DNA from: Rhodanobacter lindaniclasticus | Lineage (GTDB): Bacteria > Pseudomonadota > Gammaproteobacteria > Xanthomonadales > Rhodanobacteraceae | Direction of reading: 5' to 3' | Assembly: GCF_004799035.1 (NCBI RefSeq) | Contig: NZ_MWIO01000045.1 | Location: 1-41,689, forward strand | Length of the DNA: 41,689 nucleotides | Part shown: one piece after another, positions 30,972 to 37,397 of the stretch | Numbering within the stretch: position 1 is the stretch's first letter | Layout: every line of letters starts with the position of its first letter | Made by a program: the position numbers and the translations under genes | The notes under the pieces: generated by a model | Database searches by the model: none | Seen by the model: the letters and a program-made list of their open reading frames with translations, nothing else | Told to the model about the DNA's origin: nothing

Positions 30972-31178
30972 TCAGGCAGCTTTTTCGACTTCATTTGCGC
31001 GTTGCAGGTACAACGTGTGCAGCCTCAGCGCGAGGTCGCCTCGCGGAGACTTCGCCGCGCCGCTGGCGATGCTGCCAATGGTTGACAGCTTCGACCCAGT
31101 GGCTCCCGCAATCTCGGCATACGTCATGCCGGACGCCCTGAGCACACCTACCTTTTCTGACCAAGACTTCGTTTCCAT
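30972..31178 (-). CDS. Cro-like repressor
   Basis: The 68-residue protein METKSWSEKVGVLRASGMTY... has a helix-turn-helix, GMTYAEIAGATGSKLSTIGS, and is divergent from the CI-like gene with operators between. It is the first gene of the minus-strand early operon, as cro is in lambda. The 80-base gap to the next gene (30892-30971) has no gene and no clear terminator. Confidence 0.75.
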   Translation of the reverse strand: METKSWSEKVGVLRASGMTYAEIAGATGSKLSTIGSIASGAAKSPRGDLALRLHTLYLQRANEVEKAA

Positions 31179-31183
31179 ACCTC

Positions 31184-31212
31184 ATCCTACGATTTATCGT
31201 AGTGTCTGTCAA
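31184..31212 (-). promoter_or_regulatory. Early minus-strand promoter (PR-like)
   Basis: On the minus strand TTGACA (31207-31212), a 17-base spacer and TAGGAT (31184-31189) form a near-consensus sigma-70 promoter about 10 bases before the Cro-like start region. An operator (31187-31202) covers the -10 side and a second (31210-31225) the -35 side. Confidence 0.82.
31187..31202. promoter_or_regulatory. Repressor operator OR1-like
   Basis: CTACGAT-TT-ATCGTAG is a dyad with seven-base arms. Its core ACGA-N4-TCGT recurs at 31212-31223, 31963-31974 and, as CCGA-N4-TCGT, at 31987-31998, all within the two early promoter regions flanking the CI-like gene. This is the likely CI/Cro binding site. Confidence 0.8.
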
Positions 31213-31225
31213 CGACCTTTCGTAA
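31210..31225. promoter_or_regulatory. Repressor operator OR2-like
   Basis: CAACGA-CCTT-TCGTAA shares the ACGA-N4-TCGT core with the site at 31187-31202. It overlaps the -35 box of the PR-like promoter and lies between that promoter and the CI-like gene. Confidence 0.65.
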
Positions 31226-31248
31226 CGGAATTTCGGCGCAATACCCGT

Positions 31249-31773
31249 ATGGAAACTATTGGCGATCGCGTCCTGCGGCTTCGCAAAGCCAAAGGCATCG
31301 AAAGAAAGGACCTGGCCCACGCGGTCGAGCTGTCCTATACGGGGCTGGCTGACCTTGAGTCGGGTAAGGCTAAGTCGTCCACGCGGTTGCACCGCATCGC
31401 TGACGCGCTGGACGTGACCCCGGCTTACCTGGAGACCGGCAAGGAGGATCACTACGTCTACCCGACGGCAGACAGCCATTCGCAACCCATGCGACTTGAC
31501 CCTGAGAGGATTGCGGAACTGGCAACAGTTCTTGCCGAACGCTGGAAAAACGTGCCGGGCGGGTTTGACTTACGGAATGAGGAGCACGCGGCACACTTCG
31601 TGCTTTGCTACGAGCTATACATCAACATGAAGGAGCGGCCAGTCCCCGAGAATACGGTGGCGTTCAGCGCGGCTCTTACATCGCCACAGGGGGCGACAGG
31701 GAATGAACGAGGGACGGATGTGCCAGTTGCGGGCACTGTTGGACGAAAAACTGGGAAAGGTGGAAAGCGCTAG
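31249..31773 (+). CDS. CI-like repressor (helix-turn-helix, no peptidase domain; ends in TAG)
   Basis: The 174-residue protein METIGDRVLRLRKAKGIERK... has an XRE-type helix-turn-helix over residues about 5-60 (DLAHAVELSYTGLADLESGK, ALDVTPAYL). It lacks an S24/LexA peptidase, so it is not cut by RecA in the lambda way. The start has almost no leader SD, so it may be leaderless. It is the only gene I found in this window that ends in TAG (31771-31773); without that stop the frame stays open for 67 more codons, past the terminator, to TGA 31975. It probably maintains lysogeny. Confidence 0.82.
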   Translation: METIGDRVLRLRKAKGIERKDLAHAVELSYTGLADLESGKAKSSTRLHRIADALDVTPAYLETGKEDHYVYPTADSHSQPMRLDPERIAELATVLAERWKNVPGGFDLRNEEHAAHFVLCYELYINMKERPVPENTVAFSAALTSPQGATGNERGTDVPVAGTVGRKTGKGGKR

Positions 31774-31885
31774 ACCGGCGCTGCACATTGTCAAGAAGTC
31801 GGCGCCTGCCGATCCGCCGCGAGAGCGTCCGCCCATATTCATGCTAGGCCCGATCGAGAACCGCCGCTGCACACTGCGCGGCTGA
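31703..31885 (+). CDS. Hypothetical protein overlapping the repressor end
   Basis: A 60-residue frame starts ATG 31703 (MNEGRMCQLRALLDEKLGKV), with GGGGGC about nine bases upstream, overlaps the repressor gene by 71 bases and ends at TGA just before the terminator. The Pro-rich middle (SAPADPPRERPPIF) is followed by MLGPIENRRC. Function unknown; it may be co-expressed with the repressor. Confidence 0.5.
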   Translation: MNEGRMCQLRALLDEKLGKVESARPALHIVKKSAPADPPRERPPIFMLGPIENRRCTLRG

Positions 31886-31896
31886 TTCGCCCGCCC

Positions 31897-31920
31897 AGCC
31901 CGCTTCGGCGGGCTTTTCTT
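31897..31920 (+). terminator. Rho-independent terminator after the repressor unit
   Basis: AGCCCGC-TTCG-GCGGGCT (31897-31914) followed by TTTCTTT is a textbook terminator with a UUCG tetraloop. It ends the repressor transcript ahead of the PL-like promoter. Confidence 0.93.
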
Positions 31921-31960
31921 TGCCTTGAGCTAATTACTAAACCACGTCGTTGCATATTTG

Positions 31961-31976
31961 TTACGATATTTCGTTG
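31961..31976. promoter_or_regulatory. Repressor operator OL-like 1
   Basis: TTACGA-TATT-TCGTTG shares ACGA-N4-TCGT with the other operators and lies upstream of, and touching, the -35 box of the plus-strand early promoter. Confidence 0.65.
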
Positions 31977-32003
31977 ACAACGTATTCCGATTTATCGTAG
32001 TCT
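31974..32003 (+). promoter_or_regulatory. Early plus-strand promoter (PL-like)
   Basis: TTGACA (31974-31979), an 18-base spacer and TAGTCT (31998-32003) precede the first plus-strand early gene at 32040. Two operators overlap it. Confidence 0.75.
31985..32000. promoter_or_regulatory. Repressor operator OL-like 2
   Basis: TTCCGATTTATCGTAG matches the OR1-like site in 14 of 16 positions and fills the spacer of the PL-like promoter. Confidence 0.75.
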
Positions 32004-32039
32004 ACTCCCACGCCGACAACCGGCACGGGAGAACGACAC

Positions 32040-32246
32040 ATGCAGACCTGGGCATCCGGCCCCATCCTGATTCGCGCTGACCTTCACGCCGACGTGAAAG
32101 CGTCCGCGAGCGGCGTGATCTTCGGCACGTACAACGACGCGGTGCAGGCATCCGACCTCGCGCTGACCCCGGAACAGGCGATGGAAATCGCCGACGCGCT
32201 GACTGCCGGCGCTGCCCACTGCCTCGCGGCGCGGGGTGAGGCATGA
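32040..32246 (+). CDS. Hypothetical early protein
   Basis: The 68-residue protein MQTWASGPILIRADLHADVK... ends with a helical ALTPEQAMEIADALTAGAAH segment. It is the first gene of the plus-strand early operon (GGGAGAA before the ATG) and overlaps the next by ATGA. No function known. Confidence 0.68.
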   Translation: MQTWASGPILIRADLHADVKASASGVIFGTYNDAVQASDLALTPEQAMEIADALTAGAAHCLAARGEA

Positions 32247-32656
32247 GCCGCACACACATCACCCTCACCGACCTCGTGGACAACCACGCGTGCCTGGACC
32301 AGCGCGACCTGTTCGTTGCGACGTTCGGCGACAAGGCCAAGATCGGGCCGCGCAACATGGCGAAGGCCATCAAAGCCGGACTGCATGTCTTCTGGCTTGA
32401 GCGGCTGATCCCGGCGCCCGCACGGGCCGAGTACAAGAATGCCACGGCGCCCGCATGGGCCGAGTACGAGAAGGCCATGGCGCCCGCACGGGCCGAGTAC
32501 AAGAATGCCACGGCGCCCGCATGGGCCGAGTACGAGAAGGCCATGGCGCCCGCACGGGCCGAGTACAAGAATGCCACGGCGCCCGCATGGGCCGAGTACG
32601 AGAAGGTCAGGGCGTCCGCACTGGTAAAAGCGCTGACGAAGCGGGGTGAGGCATGA
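32243..32656 (+). CDS. Early protein with six 11-residue tandem repeats
   Basis: The 137-residue protein has an N-terminal domain of about 55 residues (MSRTHITLTDLVDNHACLDQ...) and then six alternating 11-residue units, APARAEYKNAT and APAWAEYEKAM, before a short tail. Similar (P/A)-AEY-x-K repeats occur in many phage early proteins in my recollection. The repeat is charged and probably one long helix. Function unknown. Confidence 0.72.
   Translation: MSRTHITLTDLVDNHACLDQRDLFVATFGDKAKIGPRNMAKAIKAGLHVFWLERLIPAPARAEYKNATAPAWAEYEKAMAPARAEYKNATAPAWAEYEKAMAPARAEYKNATAPAWAEYEKVRASALVKALTKRGEA
32414..32611 (+). repeat. Tandem repeat, six units of 33 bases
   Basis: Six in-frame 33-base units within the previous gene, nearly identical within each of two alternating types (66-base period). 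The near identity at DNA level, including synonymous positions, points to recent expansion or slippage, so copy number probably varies between related phages. Confidence 0.85.
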
Positions 32657-32823
32657 ACCCCGCCGACACCATGCGCGTGCTGCAACCCATCTTTGACCTG
32701 TCCGCCGTCACCGGTTGGAACGGGCCGAGCCAGCGCGCCCTCGCCGAGCTGATCCTTCCGCGCACCGCTGCTGATTTGACGGTGCGCGAACTTATCGAAC
32801 TGATGAACGAGGTGGTGGGATGA
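32653..32823 (+). CDS. Small hypothetical protein
   Basis: The 56-residue protein MNPADTMRVLQPIFDLSAVT... is helical, ends RELIELMNEVVG, and overlaps both neighbours by ATGA. No domain recognised. Confidence 0.62.
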   Translation: MNPADTMRVLQPIFDLSAVTGWNGPSQRALAELILPRTAADLTVRELIELMNEVVG

Positions 32824-32957
32824 AACCCCGCGACTACCTTGCCGACCCCTATGCGCTGACCGACGCGGAGCTGCAAGCCCTGTTGTCACTTGCCATCGCT
32901 TTCCATCACGCCCAACGCGACTACAAAGCGCGCCAAGCAAAGGAGGAACAATCATGA
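32820..32957 (+). CDS. Small hypothetical protein
   Basis: The 45-residue protein MKPRDYLADPYALTDAELQA... is helical, with LLSLAIAFHHAQRDYKARQA. It overlaps both neighbours by ATGA. No domain recognised. Confidence 0.55.
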   Translation: MKPRDYLADPYALTDAELQALLSLAIAFHHAQRDYKARQAKEEQS

Positions 32958-33220
32958 ACGCCGCCCGCTATCAGGAAATCCAGGACATGCGCGAACCCCG
33001 CACGAAGCGCAGCGAGTTTCGCAGCGGCAAGCTGGAGTATCGCGCGCCGACGAAGATCAACGTGGCGCCGGAACCGAAATACGGCCGCAGGCATGACGAT
33101 CTGTCGCCGATGAAGTTGGCGATTGCCGGCGCGATCTTGGCCGGGGTGTTTGTCATCGGCCTGTGCTGGGATACGGCGCCCGTGCATGAGCTGGTCATGT
33201 TCTTGAGGACGCAGCCATGA
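32954..33220 (+). CDS. Single-pass membrane protein
   Basis: The 88-residue protein has a basic N-terminal half and a C-terminal membrane helix (MKLAIAGAILAGVFVIGLCW) with a short tail. SD AGGAGG precedes ATG 32954. An early membrane protein in the left operon could act in exclusion or host takeover; this is not shown. Confidence 0.65.
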   Translation: MNAARYQEIQDMREPRTKRSEFRSGKLEYRAPTKINVAPEPKYGRRHDDLSPMKLAIAGAILAGVFVIGLCWDTAPVHELVMFLRTQP

Positions 33221-33606
33221 GCGGGCATACGCCGGGCAAGTGGTTAATCCGGTTCGACAAAGGCCACACATTCAGCGATGGAACGGTAGATCACGGCGGC
33301 TATCGCATCGACGCTGACGGCGTTGAGCAGCTTGCATACGTCTGGAATTTTTCAGACCGCATTGACCCGGTAAGCGGCTCTCAGGATGGAACAAGGCCGT
33401 TCGGAGCGCACGAGGCCGAGGCCAACGCCCGACTGATCGCCGCCGCGCCAGTGCTGCTGGAAGAACTCCGAAACGCAACCGTGCAGATGGATATGGCTGC
33501 CGAGTGCATCGAAGCGGGGCGCTATGACGAAGCGCTGCTGCATGTGCGATCCATGGAGCGAAAGCGCACCGCCGCCATCGCCAAGGCCACGGGAGAAACG
33601 AAATGA
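33217..33606 (+). CDS. Conserved-type phage protein (HTPGKW / EANARLIAAAP)
   Basis: The 129-residue protein starts MSGHTPGKWLIRFDKGHTFS and contains EAEANARLIAAAPVLLEELR, a pairing I recognise from many phage early proteins of unknown function. No catalytic motif is evident. ATG 33217 overlaps the previous TGA. Confidence 0.72.
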   Translation: MSGHTPGKWLIRFDKGHTFSDGTVDHGGYRIDADGVEQLAYVWNFSDRIDPVSGSQDGTRPFGAHEAEANARLIAAAPVLLEELRNATVQMDMAAECIEAGRYDEALLHVRSMERKRTAAIAKATGETK

Positions 33607-33959
33607 ACGCCCTGCCCTGCATCAATTCCCGCGCCGCCGATTCCTACGCCGCCCGGATGGGCCGTGACGATGCGCGCGACCAGTACGCGCAAAAGCTGGC
33701 CGACGAGCTTGAAGTCAGCTACCAGTTCGACCCCGAAATCCTTTCCGACGCGTTCGCCGACGCCGCCGGAACCATCGGCGAATATGACAAGCGCTACAAG
33801 TGCGACCCGAAGGCCGCGCAGTTCCTGGTGGACGTGCGCAACGCGACGGATGACCTCGCGTGCATGCACCTGATCCGCAAGGCGATGCGGCATTACATCC
33901 GTGAGCGCGCCGTGCAGGACGCCGAGGCGCAGACCGAAAAAGCGTGGGGCGAAGTGTAA
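33603..33959 (+). CDS. Hypothetical protein
   Basis: The 118-residue acidic, helical protein (ELEVSYQFDPEILSDAFADA) has no recognised domain. It overlaps both neighbours; its TAA shares the A of the next ATG. Confidence 0.62.
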   Translation: MNALPCINSRAADSYAARMGRDDARDQYAQKLADELEVSYQFDPEILSDAFADAAGTIGEYDKRYKCDPKAAQFLVDVRNATDDLACMHLIRKAMRHYIRERAVQDAEAQTEKAWGEV

Positions 33960-34048
33960 TGGCACGCATGGCATTTCTTCCCATCGTTGCCGGCATCGCC
34001 GCGAACGATCCGGATTATTTCCCGCCATGTGTCGAGAGGTGCGCGTGA
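33959..34048 (+). CDS. Very small protein (29 residues)
   Basis: ATG 33959 to TGA 34048 encodes MARMAFLPIVAGIAANDPDY and nine more residues including two Cys. Start and stop overlap neighbours. No function can be given. Confidence 0.45.
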   Translation: MARMAFLPIVAGIAANDPDYFPPCVERCA

Positions 34049-34377
34049 TGAGTCGCCACATACATGGCTTCAATGAGTCGAAGGGCTATTGCAGCGAGAC
34101 GTGCCCTGACGTCGATTCAGCCTTCTCTGACGCATGGGAGGAAATAAAGGACATGGTTGCCCCGCGCTGTGAGGATGAGGCTGAAAGGGCCATAGACATG
34201 CTTTGCGAGAAAGTGAAAAAAGTCGGAACGGAAAAGCTCCGCGAGGCTTTGTGTTCGGCAATCAGCGACAAGATGGAAGCAGAGGGCGAGCGAGACGATT
34301 TGAAGCGTCAAGTGAGTGACCTTGAGTCGGAGATTGCCAGCCTTAAGGACGAGCTTAGCTTGGCCGAGTCGGCCTAA
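34048..34377 (+). CDS. Hypothetical coiled-coil protein
   Basis: The 109-residue protein MSRHIHGFNESKGYCSETCP... has an acidic helical middle and a C-terminal coiled coil (DDLKRQVSDLESEIASLKDE). It ends with GCC TAA C, which resembles the start of an attC core, but no matching right half follows. Function unknown. Confidence 0.62.
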   Translation: MSRHIHGFNESKGYCSETCPDVDSAFSDAWEEIKDMVAPRCEDEAERAIDMLCEKVKKVGTEKLREALCSAISDKMEAEGERDDLKRQVSDLESEIASLKDELSLAESA

Positions 34378-34440
34378 CACCACGCCAGCCACCCGGCAGG
34401 CACAGATTTTATTCAGTACGCGGTTATTGAGAGGTGCGTG

Positions 34441-34716
34441 ATGCAAGGTTTCTGGCTCAAGTTCACCGATGGAAGCGCCGGCTATTGCGAGGGATCAAAC
34501 GCGTATGACGCGAAGATCATCGCAGAAAAGCTGACTGGCAAAACGGTTGCCGGCGACAAGTACAAGCCCGATGCCGAGGTGCTGCCCTACCCCGCGAACC
34601 CGGTCATCTGGCAGTTCGACCATCCTGTGAACGGCAGATGTCCGGCATTTTGTTTCAAGCCAAACGAGTGCGCCGGAAGCTCGTGCTGCCCGCAGAGATA
34701 TTCATGCACCGAATAA
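34441..34716 (+). CDS. Hypothetical protein with C-terminal cysteines
   Basis: The 91-residue protein MQGFWLKFTDGSAGYCEGSN... has ECAGSSCCPQRYSC at its end, suggesting a metal site. GAGAGG precedes the ATG. It stands alone with gaps on both sides, unlike the coupled neighbours. Unknown function. Confidence 0.65.
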   Translation: MQGFWLKFTDGSAGYCEGSNAYDAKIIAEKLTGKTVAGDKYKPDAEVLPYPANPVIWQFDHPVNGRCPAFCFKPNECAGSSCCPQRYSCTE

Positions 34717-34724
34717 CCAAACAC

Positions 34725-34911
34725 AAGCCCAGCCGGCGGTGGCTTAACACCGGCACTGGATGATCGGGCCAGCTACCAAGCGTCTCCTACCCGATGCATT
34801 CAGCGCGTCCCGGTCTGCGCGATGACCGGAAACTAACAATCTACGGCAGTGATAGCGGGATGAGTCCCGCGCGGTAGCCAACCCGTCGCCTTGGCGCTCG
34901 CTATCACTGCC
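34725..34911 (+). other. Structured non-coding stretch in the early operon
   Basis: The gap 34717-34949 has no gene but strong dyads: CGGTG-GCTTAA-CACCG (about 34733-34748), CCGGTC-TGCGCGAT-GACCGG (34810-34829), and a long stem with 13 pairs, GGCAGTGATAGCG (34845-34857) with CGCTATCACTGCC (34899-34911), which can enclose GCGGGA-TGAG-TCCCGC. The long stem ends 25 bases before the SD of the next gene. It could be a leader element controlling 34950 or a stable small RNA. Confidence 0.5.
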
Positions 34912-34949
34912 ACCCATTCACAACGCCGGATAGCCGGTGAGGAATTGAG

Positions 34950-35348
34950 ATGAGCCCGGAACAGATGATTAAAAGCGCGATCCTCGCTCAGGCAATTGAG
35001 CAGGAGGCTGTGTCCATTGCCGAGCCAGTTACCAAAGAGAACATCGACGAACTGTACGAAGCAAGCAGCGGCGAATATCAACTTCAAGACTTCGAAATGG
35101 AGTTTCGCGAAGGTCAGGTCGAGACAAATATCGCGCCACCAAGTTCGCGGCATTACGAATCGAAGTCGGTAGCCACGCAGATGGCTGATGGATCGTGGAT
35201 CGGCTGGACTTACTGGTACGGCGGCGGCAAACACGCCGAGCCGGAGTCGATTGACTGGATGAGCGAGGCGTATGCGCTGGCGTGCGTCGAAGAGCAGAAA
35301 GTGATGACGGTGCGCACTTTCTCGAAGTCAGAAGCCCGGGCCGCCTAA
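34950..35348 (+). CDS. Hypothetical protein
   Basis: The 132-residue protein MSPEQMIKSAILAQAIEQEA... ends with a region rich in Trp and Tyr (GSWIGWTYWYGGGKHAEPES) common in small phage proteins of unknown role. GTGAGGAATT precedes the ATG. No domain assigned. Confidence 0.66.
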   Translation: MSPEQMIKSAILAQAIEQEAVSIAEPVTKENIDELYEASSGEYQLQDFEMEFREGQVETNIAPPSSRHYESKSVATQMADGSWIGWTYWYGGGKHAEPESIDWMSEAYALACVEEQKVMTVRTFSKSEARAA

Positions 35349-35382
35349 CCCATCCCAACGCGAGCCGGTCGCTATACCGGCA

Positions 35383-35472
35383 ATGACATTGATGGACGAG
35401 GCAGAGATTTACGCAAGCGAGCAAAACGAACCCGATCCGATTACCGATTACGCCGCACGGCGCGGAGAATGA
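35383..35472 (+). CDS. Very small acidic protein
   Basis: ATG 35383 to TGA 35472 encodes 29 residues, MTLMDEAEIYASEQNEPDPI..., just before the Erf-like gene. No SD is obvious. It may be a leader peptide for the recombination genes. Confidence 0.45.
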   Translation: MTLMDEAEIYASEQNEPDPITDYAARRGE

Positions 35473-35473
35473 C

Positions 35474-36076
35474 ATGGAATTGCAGAGTGAAAAGATCGAC
35501 CTGATTGTCCCGTCGCTGATCGCTGCGCGCGGGGTTTTCAAGGCCGCCGTGAAAGACGCCAAGAACGCGGCGTTCAAGCGCCCGGACGGCAAGGTCAGCA
35601 CCTACACCACACTGGACTCGGCAATCGAGGCGGTGAACGAAGCGCTGCTGACCAATGGCATCTACTACACGCAGCAAACCGATATTGGCGAGCGCGGCAT
35701 CGTGCTGCATACCCGGTTCCTGCACACCAGCGGACAGTGGATCGGCAGCACGTACCCCGTGCACCCGGTCAAGAACGACCCGCAGGGCGAAGGCTCCGCG
35801 CTGACGTATGCCAGGCGCTATGCGCTCATGGCGCTGGCGGGCATCGCGCCGGAGGATGACGACGGCAATGCAGCCACGAAAGCGGCAGAGCGCGACAACA
35901 CCGCTGACGACGCTGCTGCGCAGGAATGGGTTGACGCGCTGACTGGCGCGGATTCGCTGGCCGCGCTGGATTCGTTGGCGAAGGAGCTTGCCACGTCCGG
36001 ACTGTCTGCCGCTGGCAAGACGAAGGCGCGAGCCGCGTATTCCGCCGCCAAGCACAAGCTGGCGAAGGCCGCATGA
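35474..36076 (+). CDS. ssDNA-annealing recombinase, Erf family
   Basis: The 200-residue protein has STYTTLDSAIEAVNEALLTN near residue 40 and GSALTYARRYALMALAGIAPEDDD near 110, the Erf signature. The C-terminal part is an Ala/Lys-rich helix. It anneals complementary single strands and works with the YqaJ exonuclease and SSB encoded next, a complete Red-like set. GGAGAATGAC precedes the ATG. Confidence 0.94.
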   Translation: MELQSEKIDLIVPSLIAARGVFKAAVKDAKNAAFKRPDGKVSTYTTLDSAIEAVNEALLTNGIYYTQQTDIGERGIVLHTRFLHTSGQWIGSTYPVHPVKNDPQGEGSALTYARRYALMALAGIAPEDDDGNAATKAAERDNTADDAAAQEWVDALTGADSLAALDSLAKELATSGLSAAGKTKARAAYSAAKHKLAKAA

Positions 36077-36972
36077 ACGCGCTTTTGAAGATGGAGAATG
36101 GCCTGTCTCCATTGCGCGTTGCCCGCATCACTGGCTCGCGTGTTGCCGCCGTGCTGGGCGAAAACCCGTATAGCAAGCCCGGCGATGTGCTTCGCGAGAT
36201 GGTTAGGGAATATGTGCGCGAACATCATCCCGACTGGGGCGAGTGCGAGCGCGAGTTTGTCGGAAACGAGGCGACCGCCTACGGCCAGCAGCACGAACCG
36301 GATGCGTTGGCCGCGTATGAGAGCGAGCGAGGCGTGATGACCTACGGCGGCGGCGAGTGCGTGCTGCATCCGACGATTGACTGGCTGGCCGTGACGCCGG
36401 ATGGCCTGGTCGGCGACAACGGTATGTTGGAGTGCAAGGCGCCCTATCGCGGCAAGTACACGCACATTGACGACGTGGCGTACTACCGCCCGCAGGTTCT
36501 GTTGCAGCTTGCCGTGACCGGGCGCGATTGGTGTGACTTCGTGGTGTTGGATCGTGACGGGCGCATCCATATCAGCCGCGTGGAGCGTGACGACGAATGG
36601 CTGCCGTCCGTGCTACCGAAGCTGGATGCGTTCTATCGCCAGCTCATGGAAGCCGTAGCGTTCAAGGATGCGGCGCTACCGTTCCTTGGCGCGGTGGAAC
36701 GTGCTGACGCGGCGTGGCGCAAAGCCGCCGACACGTACCTGCGTGCAGCCGAGGCGGCAAAGGTTGCTGCGGACGCGGAAAAGGCCGCGCGCGAAGCCCT
36801 GCTGGCACTGGCCCCCACTGGCGGCAAGGGCTGCGGCGTCAACGTCATCAAGACCGAACGCGCCGGCTCCATCGCCTACGCGAAGGCCATCAAGGACCTG
36901 TTGCCCGACGCTGACTTGTCCGCGTATCAGGGCAAGCCCACCACCGTTTTTCAAGTGAGGATTTCCGCATGA
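36073..36972 (+). CDS. YqaJ / lambda-type exonuclease
   Basis: The 299-residue protein has ITGSRVAAVLGENPYSKP, YGQQHEPDALAAYE, TPDGLVGDNGMLECKAPYR (Asp110, Glu120, Lys122) and YYRPQVLLQLAVTG, the ordered active-site motifs of YqaJ nucleases. The C-terminal 100 residues form an extra helical domain. It resects 5' ends for the Erf annealase. Confidence 0.93.
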   Translation: MNALLKMENGLSPLRVARITGSRVAAVLGENPYSKPGDVLREMVREYVREHHPDWGECEREFVGNEATAYGQQHEPDALAAYESERGVMTYGGGECVLHPTIDWLAVTPDGLVGDNGMLECKAPYRGKYTHIDDVAYYRPQVLLQLAVTGRDWCDFVVLDRDGRIHISRVERDDEWLPSVLPKLDAFYRQLMEAVAFKDAALPFLGAVERADAAWRKAADTYLRAAEAAKVAADAEKAAREALLALAPTGGKGCGVNVIKTERAGSIAYAKAIKDLLPDADLSAYQGKPTTVFQVRISA

Positions 36973-37397
36973 GCATCAACTTCACCGATCTGGTCACCCT
37001 CGGCAAAGACGCCGAAGTACGCCACACTGCCGCAGGCAAAGCCGTTACCGGATTCAGCGCCGCGATTGACAGCGGCTTCGGCGACAACAAGAAAACCATC
37101 TGGCTGGATTGCTCCATTTGGGGCGACCGTGGCGAGAAGCTGGCTCCGTACCTCGTCAAGGGCAGCAAGCACATGGTGCAGGGTGAGCTTGGCACGCGTG
37201 AGTACGAGGGCAAGACGTACATCACCGTGGACGTCAAGGAAGTGAAGCTGGGCGCGAAGTCCGGCCAGTCCGAACGCCCGCGCCAGGAATCGAAGCCGGC
37301 ACAGCATGCCGACGCGAGCTATGGCGATGCGGCAACGGGCGGCTTCGACAGCGACGAGATTCCGTTTGCCCCGATCCCGCGCCGGCAGTTGTGGTGA
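36969..37397 (+). CDS. ssb: Single-stranded DNA-binding protein
   Basis: The 142-residue protein has an OB-fold (VTLGKDAEVRHTAAGKAVTG, KKTIWLDCSIWGDRGEKLAP, VQGELGTREYEGKTY), a disordered Gln/Ser linker and the acidic tail motif DSDEIPF. The tail lies 12 residues before the C-terminus, followed by a Pro/Arg extension, which is slightly unusual. It covers ssDNA for the Erf/YqaJ pair. Confidence 0.93.
   Translation: MSINFTDLVTLGKDAEVRHTAAGKAVTGFSAAIDSGFGDNKKTIWLDCSIWGDRGEKLAPYLVKGSKHMVQGELGTREYEGKTYITVDVKEVKLGAKSGQSERPRQESKPAQHADASYGDAATGGFDSDEIPFAPIPRRQLW

Noticed and set aside
32414-32611. CRISPR array
   Set aside because: Repeats are contiguous, in frame and have no spacers; they encode protein repeats. 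No other array-like repeats were seen in the window.
34370-34440. attC-like core GCCTAAC after the gene ending 34377
   Set aside because: No GTTRRRY right core and no stem with extrahelical base; GCC TAA is simply Ala-stop. The same holds at 35344.
34816-34832. Hammerhead-like GATGA...GAAAC
   Set aside because: The conserved CUGAUGA core is absent and the helices do not close in the required order.
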